Source: Seminavis robusta (Eukaryota; Bacillariophyta; Bacillariophyceae; Naviculales; Naviculaceae). From it: a stretch of 64,000 nt of DNA. Positions 10,372 to 20,928 of this stretch are shown here, in pieces. Every line of letters starts with the position of its first letter. Position 1 is the stretch's first letter. A program made the translations under genes and the position numbers. The stretch covers positions 23,541 to 87,540 of the forward strand of contig CAICTM010000238.1 of the NCBI GenBank assembly GCA_903772945.1, read 5' to 3'. The notes below the pieces were generated by a model. The model did not search any database. It was not told where the DNA came from and saw nothing but the letters and a program-made list of their open reading frames with translations.

Positions 10372-13087
10372 CTACTGTTCGAGGCAATAATCTCTGGATT
10401 CTCCATCGCAACATAAAGTGCAACAAGAGCACTCTACCAAAGGATCATGTACTCCTTCAGTGGGCAAACAATCAGCTGCCACTTCAAAGGACTCTATTTG
10501 CGGGCGGGCCAGAGCACAAATTGAGTGCGGAATGGAACCAGAGAGATTGTTGCCATTCACATGGAATTTCCTTAGCTCAGTCAGGGCAGAAAGCTGTTGA
10601 GGAATCGTACCATGAAACCTGTTGTTCGAGATGTCAAAGTATCGTAGTCTTGTCATTTGCTCCAAACTGGTGCTGATCGTGCCGGTCAAATCAGAGCTTG
10701 AAACATCAAAGCCATAGATCTCTGTGCAACTGGCAAAGAGTTCCTCTGGTAGAGTGCCATTTAGGGCAGTTCCACCAAGCAAAAATTCTCTCAGTGAACC
10801 CCCCAAGAGGGATATCTCTGATGGGATGTTCCCGGTTAACGGATTTCCTCCGAAGGAGTATGAGATAACAGCATTGCTCCCATGAAATCTACCAATCTCA
10901 GTGGGGAGAGTCCCGGTAAGCTACAAGAAGAGTGAAGGAAGATATGAGTACATAATGCTCACAGCTGTGGCTCTGGATGTTAAAAATTCAAGAATGACTC
11001 AAAAAATTCCATACCAGGTTGTCATCAAAAGCTAAAGAAACAGACTTTCCTTCCCTTGGTCGAAACAATTCTGTAGGGATGGAACCTGATAGGCTGTTTG
11101 ACCCAAAGCGAAAATACTTTGTATCAAAGAGTCCAACCTCTGTTGGTATGGTTCCAGTGAGAGAATTGTTTGTGAATAATGCTCCTTCGAGCCTGGTTCC
11201 AAACCAATCTGTAGGAATTTTGCCTGATAATTTGTTGTGTTCGAGGTCAAGCGATGTAAGGGAAGGAAAGCTGCTGTACGAAATGGGTATGGTTCCATAC
11301 AGAACGTTCCCCGCCAGGCGCAATCTTTTCAATTCTGGAAGACTTGCTAGTTCCATGGGCAAAGGGCCATTCAATCCAACGTTCTCTTTTCCAAGCAACA
11401 ATGTTCAGGACACGGACAAAGCAAGTAGATACCAAACGACACAAAACAAGAACTCACCAAGCTCCAAGGAAGTCATATTCATAGTTTCATCTTCACAGTA
11501 TACCCCTGCCCACCCACATTCATGAACTCCAGTGAGCCATCGATTGGTTGACTCTTCTCCACGACCCCGCACATCCATCCAACAGGTTTCAGTTGTCATA
11601 GATTGTTCGCATATCCGCCAGCCAGTGTTTTGAGAAGTCTGAAGGTAGGTCAATGCCATGATGAATCTCTGGAGAAGATGATCTGCATCTGGGGTTAGCT
11701 GCAAGGGATCCTCAAACACAAGCCAGTTGAGAGCCTGAATACGCGGGTGCCCAGGTTCCAGCTCCACCTCTCCATTGGTTGTAGGAAAATAATCACGACC
11801 AAAAGTTTTAACTATCTTGTCTTGGATTTCTGCGAGAACAAAGAACCGAATAGAAGTGGGAGCCTGAGTCTCCATATCTGCATTGCTGCCAGTGCATATT
11901 CCAGCACCACAGATTGAACCAACTGTCACCCCAATCACGAGGAGACAGCCAAGAAGGATCGAAATAACCAATGTAGATGATCTCGTTTTCTTGTTTTTGA
12001 ATTCTTTGTCAGGCCTGGCAATCTGAGTTGGTGCTTCATTTTCAGCCACAGGTCTAGCAACTGCCACGGCGCCAGCAACTGCCACAGTGCCAACATTATT
12101 TCTGGCTGGTAACCCTGATTGATTTGAATTGTCGTGTGGAGCAGCTGGAGAAGGTTCTGTGATGGTAGGATTCTGATCCTCATCCTCATTTGGAGTGAAT
12201 GGTCCCACATTGAACGCACCCGGAGCTGTAGGTGTGATGTTTCTACCCGGAGCGGTAAGTGTGATGTTTCGACTTGGTAGCAAGCCGAGTGGTTGGGTGG
12301 AGTCAATTGACGTTATGTTGTCTTCCAAAGTTTTAGTGGGATTTTCGATTCTTTGTTCAGTGTCTATCCCAGTGTTTCCTTCTAATTTGGCTGTGCCAGC
12401 GTAGCTTTCAAAATTTTGCTGCACTACAAGAAGCAGTTGTTGTTCGTTCATGTTAGTTGCAAAAGGAGTGCCTTCTTTTATGTTTCCCGGCACAGAAGCG
12501 CTCTTCCCAGTAGCCGACTGGGCGCTTTCCCCTGCAGGCTCGTTGATTGAAGCTTTTTGGCCCTCTTCGATGTCTGCTCCATTTGCCTTCAGTATCGATT
12601 CTTTAGTTTGCCCCAATCCTTTTCGGCTATTGTCCAAACCTCCCTTTCCTCCTTTTTCAGGCAGGATTTGAGGACTTGTGCCTGCTGGAAGACCCAATTT
12701 TCCATCTGCTGCAGCCGCCTGAAGAATGGATGCTTCCGTCTGCTCCAACTCTGATTTTCCCACACTGCTGCCAAACGCTGTGCTCGTGCTGGTCACATGT
12801 GTGTCGGTCTCTTCCGCGGCAGGAAAAAGTACAGAATGCAGACCCGGTTTTCCGTCATCTCCTTCACTGTCCATGCGTGTCAACACTGGATACATGTTGC
12901 CAGTGGGTGGGTAGAGGTCGTACATTCCTGTCACAGAGGAAACACAGGTCTGCTCTTCTTGGTTGGCATCGACCGTGTAGGATTGGCCACGCGCCAGCGC
13001 CATGGCTGGAGGCAAGACTTGGTCTTGCTCTTGTTGCTCCTCCTCATGAACAAAAGCTTCCAAGTCGTCCACCATAGCTTCCACCAT
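10372..13087 (-). CDS. LRR transmembrane protein without kinase, three exons
   Basis: ATG 13087. Exons are 13087-11458, 11385-11015 and 10920-10372, with introns of 72 and 94 bp. All joins keep frame, giving 849 aa. Residues 1-370 are disordered and rich in Glu, Gln, Ser and Thr, with a small internal repeat (RNITLTAPG then RNITPTAPG). A single membrane segment lies at ~371-397 (LVISILLGCLLVIGVTVGSI). With no signal peptide, the N-terminus is probably cytosolic. The outer part starts with a Cys-containing cap (WLTGVHECGWAGVYC), as in plant LRR receptors. About ten LRRs of the plant type follow (LxxNxLSGxIPxE). A Cys-rich tail closes the protein (CSCCTLCCDG). No kinase is present. Diatoms have many such proteins, proposed as surface receptors; the ligand is unknown. 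Confidence 0.88.
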
Positions 13088-13922
13088 TGTTAGATTGGAG
13101 GGTGGTTGCTAAAGGTGAGAAACAAATACTGCTAAAGGTGCAGTCGTGCAGTCGAAACAAATGCAGGTTACCAACGGTGAAAAGGCCCCTCCTGGCTGTG
13201 TCGGTACTGGTACCACGTACCACAGAACCTCTCCGGTGCTCTAAACCCCAACTTGATGTTCTGTGTTCCGTGCGCATGTCAGATTGCGGTCAGAGCGGAA
13301 CATGCACAAATAATAACAATATTAATAATAATAATAGGGAAGCGCCAGTTCTCTAGCTAGCTACGGTAGCTAGGTACTGGTACCTGGTGCTGGTAATCCT
13401 TGCTTGTAATACCGTTACGATGAGCTGTCGACGGTATGAGTACGTACCACCAGTGTGGGGATGTTGGGATAGGCTCGAGTTGGTGCAGTCGAAATGGCTT
13501 CTCGGTTGTCGCGGAAGTGGGAACCTTGCTGGAGCAGTGCAATTCTAAAGGAGTGCTACATGTGCTTCAGAACCATTGTAAAGAGAGAATCGCCTCTTTG
13601 GAGGTGCAAGAGAGCAACATAAAGAATCACCCTACCGGTACTAGCTAGGTACGGTGCATCGGAAGTGAGGACGCATCCATTCCCCGGCCGCTACTCTGAA
13701 AGGGATTCCCCGGGTCCTGCCTGGTCGAGAATGGCGTTTGGGGCAAGGGAACTGCGTTTATAAACCCTCTCTGTGACTAGCACATAATGTCGTTCAGTAG
13801 TACCCAACCGAGCTATCTTGCTAGAGGCGTCCCAGCAAGTCCAGACCAAATCTCTGACTTTTTGCCAGTACACGTTCATTCCACGAATGTACGTAAGTTC
13901 GTATGAAATCCTCTCGCTTAGC
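13088..13922. other. Intergenic region upstream of the LRR gene
   Basis: No gene seen. It holds an AT-rich AATAAT tract at about 13309-13336, GCTAGCTA, and TACCGGTA at 13633-13640. It includes the LRR gene promoter and the 3' end of the next minus-strand gene. Confidence 0.5.
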
Positions 13923-15401
13923 TCACGACAAGGGTGGCAATTCTTCCTCGGCAACGTGGTGCTCTACCGTCTGACTGTAGTGTCGCCGTTTCCAACAGTT
14001 TCGCCCCCATATTATTGCAAGACCCACGGCCAGTACCACGACAATCAACGCTGCTACCATGCCCGATCGACCAGATGATTCCTTGAGGCACCCGTGGTAT
14101 TGTTGCGCCGTCATACTGGACAGTGTACATGCCCATTCCTTCCGACAGGTGGCATCACAGACTTCCGATCCATGAGTGTAGACATGCAACCGTGACAAGA
14201 ATGCTTCCCAATAGATACTCGTGTCGGTAGAATTCTGCAAATCCTCCACAATGGTCTTTAGTGACTGTAGACTCATGTCGGGGACCCCGTAGGCTTGCGT
14301 AAAGGATGGTCCCCGTTGCCAAACAGAAGTGGCGTTTGTTAGGCTTGTTGCTGTCAAGTCCAAATAGTAGACATGATAATCCAATAGTGCCCCCGTTTTG
14401 TCATCGTAAGTGACGACTCGATAGCTCGGGTTGCTGCCGTAAATGGGTGTAAAGGAGGCGGTCAAAAAGAGTGGAAATGTATTGTGGACACGAAATTCAT
14501 CGGTATGAATATGTCCAAACAGTTGTGCCTGTACCAGATCCGAGTAGTTTTGGACCATGTTGTAGTAGGTTTCCAAGTATCCTTCGTGCCACAGTTGGGT
14601 ATGTCGATAGGAACCAATGGTGGGAGGAATGTGACCAATGAGGAATACGTTGCGTTGTGATTGCCGCGCCATTTCGAGTTGTTCTTTCATCCATTGGAAT
14701 TGTCCCAATGGATCTACGTCAACTTCAGTATATTGTGGTTGTCGATTGGTCGCATACAAGACGGTATTGAGTGACAATACGGTAATCGTGGAGGTGACAT
14801 TGTGGGCATAATATCCGCCTTGTGGAAATTGCTCTTGAAACATTGCCTTTGCTGCCATGCCCTCTTGGTTATCCTCGCTCCACAGAGGCATCAATCCTCG
14901 TGTAATCATGTTCAGCATGTCGTCTGGTTGTTGAATATCCATATAATAATCGGGTGTCACATCGTTGTTGCCCACGGCCGGTACCACGGGAGCGTCCAAA
15001 TAAGTTCGTATCAGTTCACTGACCGTGTACAAGATTTCTTGGGTCGCAATGGTGGGCGATGGCAGCAAGATATCATTGCCGTGTCGTACAAAATCTCCTG
15101 TAATGACGACAAAATCGGGTTTCGCTTGGGTGGCAGCACTTTGCAGGAGTGAATCTAGTAATTCGGGCGGGGAATCACAGCCAAAATCCCCCAAGGGATG
15201 AGTGGTGAGTTTACTGGGAGATTGGCAATTTTCTCCAAAACCCATCTTGTCCCGAAGAACGGCCGTTTCCGTGCCATAGTAGGGATCCAAATGAATGTCG
15301 GAAAACCAAAGAAATGTACGATTCTCGGCCATGGTGACAGCGGCGAGTGTGGATAGAAGCAGCAGCAACAGCAGAGACATTCTTGGAATAATGAAACACA
15401 T
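13923..15401 (-). CDS. Acid sphingomyelinase/endopolyphosphatase-like phosphodiesterase
   Basis: ATG 15401, 492 aa, no intron. Residues 1-25 are a signal peptide; a second Met at residue 8 gives a cleaner one. The calcineurin-type metallophosphatase motifs are in order: SDIHLD (Asp35, His37), ITGDFVRHGND (~100), GNND (~145, where the usual His of GNHD is Asn), GHIPP (~254) and GHIH (~295). This matches the acid-sphingomyelinase-like and PPN1-type branch, secreted or vacuolar hydrolases of phosphodiesters or polyphosphate. A C-terminal membrane helix (MVAALIVVVLAVGLAIIWG, ~445) and a short cytosolic tail make it a type I membrane protein. It has several N-glycosylation sites and a Cys-rich segment before the helix. 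The exact substrate is uncertain. Confidence 0.87.
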   Translation of the reverse strand: MCFIIPRMSLLLLLLLSTLAAVTMAENRTFLWFSDIHLDPYYGTETAVLRDKMGFGENCQSPSKLTTHPLGDFGCDSPPELLDSLLQSAATQAKPDFVVITGDFVRHGNDILLPSPTIATQEILYTVSELIRTYLDAPVVPAVGNNDVTPDYYMDIQQPDDMLNMITRGLMPLWSEDNQEGMAAKAMFQEQFPQGGYYAHNVTSTITVLSLNTVLYATNRQPQYTEVDVDPLGQFQWMKEQLEMARQSQRNVFLIGHIPPTIGSYRHTQLWHEGYLETYYNMVQNYSDLVQAQLFGHIHTDEFRVHNTFPLFLTASFTPIYGSNPSYRVVTYDDKTGALLDYHVYYLDLTATSLTNATSVWQRGPSFTQAYGVPDMSLQSLKTIVEDLQNSTDTSIYWEAFLSRLHVYTHGSEVCDATCRKEWACTLSSMTAQQYHGCLKESSGRSGMVAALIVVVLAVGLAIIWGRNCWKRRHYSQTVEHHVAEEELPPLS

Positions 15402-15793
15402 CTGATTGCAGGGTAGTCAAAAATGTACTGTAGGGATACCAGCTTCCAAGTTAGTAGTATGCCAGTGGAGTGAATCTCTTAGATTCCATTTTGCAATAAT
15501 GGAAGGAATCCAAACGAAGTTTGTTTGTGTCGGTGGCCAATGATGAGGATGGACGCAACATGGTGGCTAAAGCACGTTCCAGGTTCCGCGGAACCTCAAT
15601 GATCCACGTTCCACCCGTGTTTAGTCTCAAATAGTTCCACTGGCTTAAGGTTCTGTCAAAGCCCCAACCCTCTTTAACTTCAAGAATCGAATCGAACGAA
15701 CAAACCGTGGGGATCCAAAGCTTGAAGCGCCGATGCCAATAGCCACCATCCAACCAGTTCTCATACCGTAATAGCTCTCTAGCTAGAGACAAG
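15402..15793. other. Shared divergent promoter (392 bp)
   Basis: It lies between the phosphodiesterase (minus) and the PPR gene (plus). A minus-strand open frame fills most of it but starts with TTG and has no recognisable similarity, so I treat the stretch as promoter and 5' UTR. Confidence 0.5.
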
Positions 15794-18097
15794 ATGATCC
15801 GAGCATCCAGCAGATGCTCTCCTCTGCACAGAGTGGTGCAAGCATGGCAGAGGAATGGCCGAGGATCTTGCCTGGCAGCGCCTTCCAGGAAAGATTCTGG
15901 AAGCTATGCTGGCCCATCAGCGATAATGCTGCCGATGAGCACGACAGCACCCGATGGAGGTTCCTTGGGAAATCCAATCTATGATACTCCTCCTCCTCTT
16001 TCATTGACCAACAAGTCTACTACTATTACTGGAATAGAACATCATCATTCGTCTGCTGTGATTTCCAATCATCATCATCTCAACATGACGAGCAATGTCA
16101 CGTTGGCGGCGGGATTGTCAAGTCACCACTACGCTGACGAGTCGGTGCTCCAAGCGTTATTGTCGTCGGAGGATGCCAATGTCGGCGCCTTTGCACAAGC
16201 CCTGCAAGACTTGGTGACGGCTCTACCCGCCGGAACGGCAGCTCGTCGGGCCGAATCCTGGCTGTCCCAGTTGCACAAGAAGGAGGAGCCATCGTCTCAC
16301 TATGACAATAATTATTCCAATACTAATAATAATGAATCGCCGTCCATCAAGAGCTGGCGACAAGGACACGCCACCACTGCGTCGCATTTGTCAACTAATA
16401 CTACTGGAGGAAACGACCTGCAAGCTATTCTCCAGTGTCATTTGGTGGTCATTCAGGCATGGGCCAATTCCAAGGAAGATCCCCTGTTGACCGTCAAACG
16501 AGCCGAGCGGTGGTTGGAACAGGCACATAGAATTGCCTCACAACAGCAACAATCTGCCATTATCCAAGAGACCCTGACGGAATGTTACAATGCATACTTG
16601 GATCTGTGTTCCAAAGGACAAAAGAGTGACCGAAGAAAACGAAGTCACGGTCGAACATTGGCCGAAACAACCCAAGATACCTTGGAACGAATGGTGGAAG
16701 AGTATCATTGGACCGGTATGGTTCGTCCCAATACGGACACAATCAACTTTGTCATGCGGGCCATTACCAAGACGAATCAAAACGACATGGCCGAACGGAC
16801 CGGAGAACTCTTGCGGCGGATGGAAACCTCGGTGGAAGAGAAAGAGCGACTCTGTATTCCACCCAATGCCAAGTCGTACTGTCTGTGGCTGACGAGTCTC
16901 GCTACAGTGGCACAGATCAAAGCTAGACGATACTTGAAAGAGTACCAACGAAAGGACGCTCATTTAATAGAAGAAACAGCAGTCCATGGGGACAATAATA
17001 ACGGGTTGAGAGAGTTGAAAACGATCCTCGATGCCGTCATGTTTCGTACTCGAGGGGACATGGCGGGGGCATTGGTGGACGGCAACGATCCCTACAATAT
17101 CTTACTCCGCGCTTGGTCCAATTTGGCCGGCCTCCATACCAACAAATTCCACGGGCCATTAGAGGCAGAAAAGGTCTTTCGAACCATGGTGGAATTAAGC
17201 AAGGAACGTCCCACCGTGGCGCCCGACGCGACATCGTATCAGATGGTGATTCGAGCGTGGGCCAAGTCCAAGGATCACCGTGCGGGCGAAAAGGCGCAAT
17301 GGTGGCTCGAAAAGCAGTGGGCGGACTTTCAACAACAACAAAGTGGCAACGACAACAACAAAGTAATGCCAACCACCAGGACTTACTTTGAAGCCATTAT
17401 GGCGTGGACTGCAGCGGGATATTCCTACAAGGCGGATGCACTGTTGATGGAATTGAAACAACGTCACAAGGAACAGACCGATCCCATCGCCAAGCAACAG
17501 TTAAAACCCACCACCGAGATCTATGGGAGTGTCATTCGCGCATGGCTAAGAACGGCCGAATCACATCCGCAGGGGCAGAGCGGACAGATCGGGTCACTCA
17601 CAATGGCCGTGGATTGGTTGGATCATCTCATCCAAGAAGAAAAGGACGGTGGTGATTTGATGGTAACATCCGACTTGTTTCAGGGAGTGTTGAAGGCTGC
17701 CACTGCATGTGCCCATGGCAGTCCTCCCGTGGCGGAATTAGCCAAGCTGACACTCGATCTCTCGCGACGGTCGAGCACTCAAACGCACCCCTACAACTAC
17801 GCGTATGTGGCGGAGGCAATCATACTGGCACACACGTGGCCAGAAGACGATGCCGTTCGCACCCAATTATTGACCAAGGTCGTAAAAGATTGCTGCGACG
17901 ATGGGCTTGTCAGCAAACGCTTGATTCGCACCTTGTCCAATAGCACAACCTACAGAACAGGATGGACCAAGTACGAGAGTGCACGCCTCCTGAATGAGCT
18001 GTTTCCGGACAGGCCCATGCCGGCGTCTTGGACACGCAATGTACGACAAGAAACTCTACTACCAAGAGTCAGAGACTTTGAAAGAAATACCAAGTAA
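15794..18097 (+). CDS. Pentatricopeptide repeat (PPR) protein
   Basis: ATG 15794, single exon, 767 aa. The first ~40 residues are basic, rich in Ser and Arg and lack acidic residues, which fits an organelle-targeting peptide, probably mitochondrial. The body is helical. Repeats of PPR type are visible, such as TDTINFVMRAITKTNQNDMA, DATSYQMVIRAWAKSKDHRA and TEIYGSVIRAWLRTAESHP, each pairing a Tyr/Phe-containing helix with a second helix. PPR proteins bind organellar RNA and act in its processing, stability or translation. No DYW, SMR or other added domain is seen. Low-complexity Asn/His stretches near residues 75-100 and 170-185 are probably linkers. The RNA target is unknown. Confidence 0.82.
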   Translation: MIRASSRCSPLHRVVQAWQRNGRGSCLAAPSRKDSGSYAGPSAIMLPMSTTAPDGGSLGNPIYDTPPPLSLTNKSTTITGIEHHHSSAVISNHHHLNMTSNVTLAAGLSSHHYADESVLQALLSSEDANVGAFAQALQDLVTALPAGTAARRAESWLSQLHKKEEPSSHYDNNYSNTNNNESPSIKSWRQGHATTASHLSTNTTGGNDLQAILQCHLVVIQAWANSKEDPLLTVKRAERWLEQAHRIASQQQQSAIIQETLTECYNAYLDLCSKGQKSDRRKRSHGRTLAETTQDTLERMVEEYHWTGMVRPNTDTINFVMRAITKTNQNDMAERTGELLRRMETSVEEKERLCIPPNAKSYCLWLTSLATVAQIKARRYLKEYQRKDAHLIEETAVHGDNNNGLRELKTILDAVMFRTRGDMAGALVDGNDPYNILLRAWSNLAGLHTNKFHGPLEAEKVFRTMVELSKERPTVAPDATSYQMVIRAWAKSKDHRAGEKAQWWLEKQWADFQQQQSGNDNNKVMPTTRTYFEAIMAWTAAGYSYKADALLMELKQRHKEQTDPIAKQQLKPTTEIYGSVIRAWLRTAESHPQGQSGQIGSLTMAVDWLDHLIQEEKDGGDLMVTSDLFQGVLKAATACAHGSPPVAELAKLTLDLSRRSSTQTHPYNYAYVAEAIILAHTWPEDDAVRTQLLTKVVKDCCDDGLVSKRLIRTLSNSTTYRTGWTKYESARLLNELFPDRPMPASWTRNVRQETLLPRVRDFERNTK

Positions 18098-18312
18098 ATG
18101 GCTGCGGCTTATAGAGTAGGAGTTGTCGCATTCAGTTGGGGTGGCTTTTTGATTATGCTTGTCAGTTCATGTACATTCGAAATATGCATGGTCGTCATCC
18201 AGCATGAAGCAAGAGGCCGTTTCCAAGAATGCGCAGATGTTCTCCTCTCAGTACATGTATATTGTTGAGGAGCCAAAGTGGCTCTGAATTGCTTTCGGCT
18301 GTTTTGGCTCTC

Positions 18313-19225
18313 TTATGCCTCGTCAGGAATTTTGTCTTCCAAAAAGTACAAGGCTAGCAACAGAAAGCGTGTGCAAAGTAAGCTATGTTGTCAAAGAGCA
18401 AGATGAATCTCATTACCTTGACAAATCAATCTCATCATCATACGGCAACGTACCTCCAAAAATAGCACCAAAAAACACCAAAGGAGCGCTTGCAGATTGT
18501 GGAAGAACTGCAAACGCCGCCGCAGCGGCTGTTGCTTGAAGTCCTGTGTCAAGGTTCAGTTTGTTGACTTTGTCCAGAATGGCCCTGGCGAGATTAGGGT
18601 CGTCGACGTCCTGGATAACTCCGTCGATCTCCCACCGTCCCGTCTGGGCAAGATTTCATAATCCTTGATCGGCCGACTCTTTTAACCCCACAGTGAAAAA
18701 GAGTGGCAGCCAAGACATGAAGCGGAAGACGTGACCTTGAAAGTCGCCCTGATCTGCAATAAGAGCGGCCCAAACCACGTACACTGCAGTGACAATTGCA
18801 AAAATTTTGCCCGCCTGTCTGCGCCTCTCGCGTTCATCCATGCCAATGTTCATGAGCTTTTCAGAAAATAGTTTCCTCTCTTGGGCAATTTGCTCGGGAG
18901 TGGATGTTTTGCTCGTGTCGGCATCAAGGGGAATGAAATAGGACATTGATTTGCCCGTCTCGTGTAGAACAAAGAAATTTTGCATAAACGAGAATAGCCC
19001 ATCGTTTCGGAAGGGCTCCTGCTTGGTTGTGGAAACATCGTCTTGTTGTTGTGCAGTAGTCCCCACATCATTCGCCACTTCGTCGGTTGGTTTGTCGAGA
19101 TCCATTGAGAATACTTTCGTCCTCTCGACAGGAAGTCCCAAGGATATCGAAACAGGGCTTCTTCCGACAAAAGCGTCGCATGGCACCGACAGCGCCGCTG
19201 CTAGGACCAGCCTCGAAAGCTTCAT
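18313..19225 (-). CDS. Plastid-targeted membrane protein with in-frame TGA
   Basis: I chose ATG 19225 because it gives a signal peptide (MKLSRLVLAAALSVPCDAFV) with an A-F junction like the diatom plastid motif. Longer in-frame upstream sequence does not. Exon 1 is 19225-18454, a 100-bp intron is 18453-18354, and exon 2 is 18353-18313, ending in TAA. At 18658-18656 the frame contains TGA (codon 190). After it, coding-like sequence continues in the same frame for 80 codons, across the intron, to a coherent end (LVFFGAIFGALYFLEDKIPDEA). The protein would be 270 residues if the TGA is read. Two membrane segments precede the TGA (IFAIVTAVYVVWAALIA; FRFMSWLPLFFTVGL) and two follow (Ala-rich ~223-233; ~247-262). 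Selenocysteine, read-through, a 48-nt intron or a nonsense mutation could explain it. If TGA terminates, the product has 189 aa. The family is not recognised. Confidence 0.7.
18656..18658 (-). other. In-frame TGA: possible recoded codon
   Basis: The context on the minus strand is DQGL, TGA, NLAQTGRW. The frame is open on both sides, and the downstream part ends in a properly spliced second exon. A hairpin flanked by TGA motifs lies 113-155 nt after the final stop (18158-18200), but it does not match a canonical SECIS cleanly. Confidence 0.5.
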
Positions 19226-19958
19226 CCCAACTCTTGAACTTGATGAATGATTGCAGAGAGAAATACTTGTTCTGGCTAACAAGAAGGATGACTCACTGGG
19301 AGTCACCAAGGCGACTGCATCGTTGACACCCTTTCCTTTCCGAGCAAGTGGATGACGTGGGATACTGCCGTACCGGTGGGTTGTCGGGTTGTCTGAGTTG
19401 CTTCCGACAATGCACGAATGAAAGCAAAGCTCACAAAGCAAGGACGTCAAAGACTAACCAAAGTTTCGTGCGCCGCACTGTACCGGTACCCTAAACTTCT
19501 CCAGCTTCCACTGCTCGGCTTCGATGATACGTATGGCACCCTTGTCGGAGAAAAACTACTGTTGCCTACGCTGCGATGACAATTTCGTTTTCTATTCCGT
19601 ACGCTTGCCCCATTCTGGAAAGTGCGACGTTTTTGTTGGGAGCTACAAGTAGAGACAAAGCCTAGCTAGAGACTGGGGATCTTTGGGTGCTTCAACGTTT
19701 CCTACTCCTTGGCATTTTTCTCTCGAAATTGAGTGGATCAGGCGCTGTACTGTGTACCTGTCCAGAAGAAGAGAAGTGAGCACAGAAACAAACATACGTA
19801 GCAAAGACTAGAACTAAGGAATGAATCTATCTTAATGGCGCTTATAATAGCGCCGTGGTCTTTTGTTGCCAGCATTGACTTCACAGGGAAAATGAAGATC
19901 TGTCAAATGCCCCGTTGAAACCTAACGGTATCCAGCAGATGGCAGTTCGCAAGTCTCT
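19226..19958. other. Intergenic region
   Basis: It holds the promoter of the plastid-targeted gene and the 3' end of the EamA gene. TACCGGTA occurs at 19481-19488 and a near copy (TACCGGTG) at about 19371. No gene is seen. Confidence 0.5.
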
Positions 19959-20435
19959 TTATTCCTCCTTCAGTATTTTGACAGCGGCTTTTGGCTCATA
20001 AGAAAACGCCAAGATTGACAAGAGGGCAAACCCAAGACCAACGACCTTGTTTGGTTTCAGCTCTTCGCCAAAGAATGCAACAGATCCCACAAAGGCGACG
20101 GCCGGGTAAAACGCTGTGAGAGCTGACACGGTGCCCAAAGCTGCGCCGTTCTTGATGGCGGTAGTCTTGAGCAACCCCCCGATAAAGGCGCATACACCAG
20201 CAGTCATACATGTAGCAACCAAAGCGGAAGAAGATGAGAATCCCTTGCTGTGCAGAATGGCCCCACCAGAAGCATTGAATGCCACTCCCAAGAAACATAG
20301 GGTTGTCACGATGGTTTTGATCAGTTGTACTTCGTGGGCGGCAAGTCCTGTGGTTCCCACCTTGACCAGAACTTCTGATCCGCCATAGCACAGAGCCGAC
20401 AAAAGAGGTAGACCGATACCGTTCGTGGTGGTCAT
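19959..20435 (-). CDS. Half-size EamA/DMT-family transporter
   Basis: I chose ATG 20435 (158 aa). The frame is open further upstream, but that part is polar, lacks membrane character, and starts only at a TTG. The protein has five closely packed hydrophobic segments and the pattern of one EamA unit. It begins LPLLSALCYGGSEVLVKVG. A fourth helix reads TVSALTAFYPAVAFVGSVAFFGEEL, and the protein ends VVGLGFALLSILAF with a short basic tail. Most eukaryotic DMT carriers have two EamA units (ten helices). A single unit suggests a homodimer, as in small bacterial relatives. The substrate is unknown. It has no clear organelle leader. Confidence 0.72.
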   Translation of the reverse strand: MTTTNGIGLPLLSALCYGGSEVLVKVGTTGLAAHEVQLIKTIVTTLCFLGVAFNASGGAILHSKGFSSSSALVATCMTAGVCAFIGGLLKTTAIKNGAALGTVSALTAFYPAVAFVGSVAFFGEELKPNKVVGLGFALLSILAFSYEPKAAVKILKEE

Positions 20436-20928
20436 TTCGTTGCTGTTCGTTTCGATGTTGCTGGTGTTGGGTTGTTTGTTGTTTTGAGACGAAAGGGGAG
20501 AAGCCTTTTGATGTCTGTCTCGAAGAAGCGGGAAAGGCGAAAGATTGCAGCGTGTCAATTTGCGGAAGCAAGAACCTCCACCCTAAAATGGATACTTAAA
20601 GCACGATTCGATTCGATTCACCGTGTCGGCCAATCCTTTGCGTTCTCGCCGCGCTCCATCAAAGGAGCTGTTTTAACTTAAAGGTTTGTTTCGCGGTCAG
20701 AGTTTATTGTTTCTGTTGTGGCTTCTCTCTCCGCACCGTACTAGTATGCATACACGCAGTAAGGACCAGCTGGAGAGACTTGTGCAGTGTGTCAAGCCTA
20801 CTATCTTTCGAGGTTATTTGTCTATTGAGTATAGTTCATGTCGGATCCAATCCGCCTAATTCGTTTCTCAGCATCCTCTGTTCCGGTCCATGACAACTCA
20901 CAATATCGTTTGGGGGGACAGAGGAAAT
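20436..20928. other. Intergenic region
   Basis: EamA gene promoter and the 3' flank of the EF-hand gene. A CGATT repeat (three units near 20608-20622) is present. No gene is seen. Confidence 0.5.

Noticed and set aside
15451-15792. 113-codon minus-strand frame between two divergent genes
   Set aside because: It starts with TTG, lies wholly in the shared promoter, and shows no family or splice continuation.
18158-18200. Candidate SECIS hairpin after the TGA-containing gene
   Set aside because: The ATGCATA/TGTACAT stem has a mismatch, and the bases between it and the flanking TGA motifs do not pair well. Not strong enough to call.
18669-18716. A 48-nt GTGGGG...CCCAG intron that would remove the in-frame TGA (approximate position 18645-18695, minus)
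   Set aside because: It keeps frame and has a good 3' site, but the 5' site is weak and 48 nt is much shorter than the other introns here (72-173 nt). Kept as an alternative, not as the main model.
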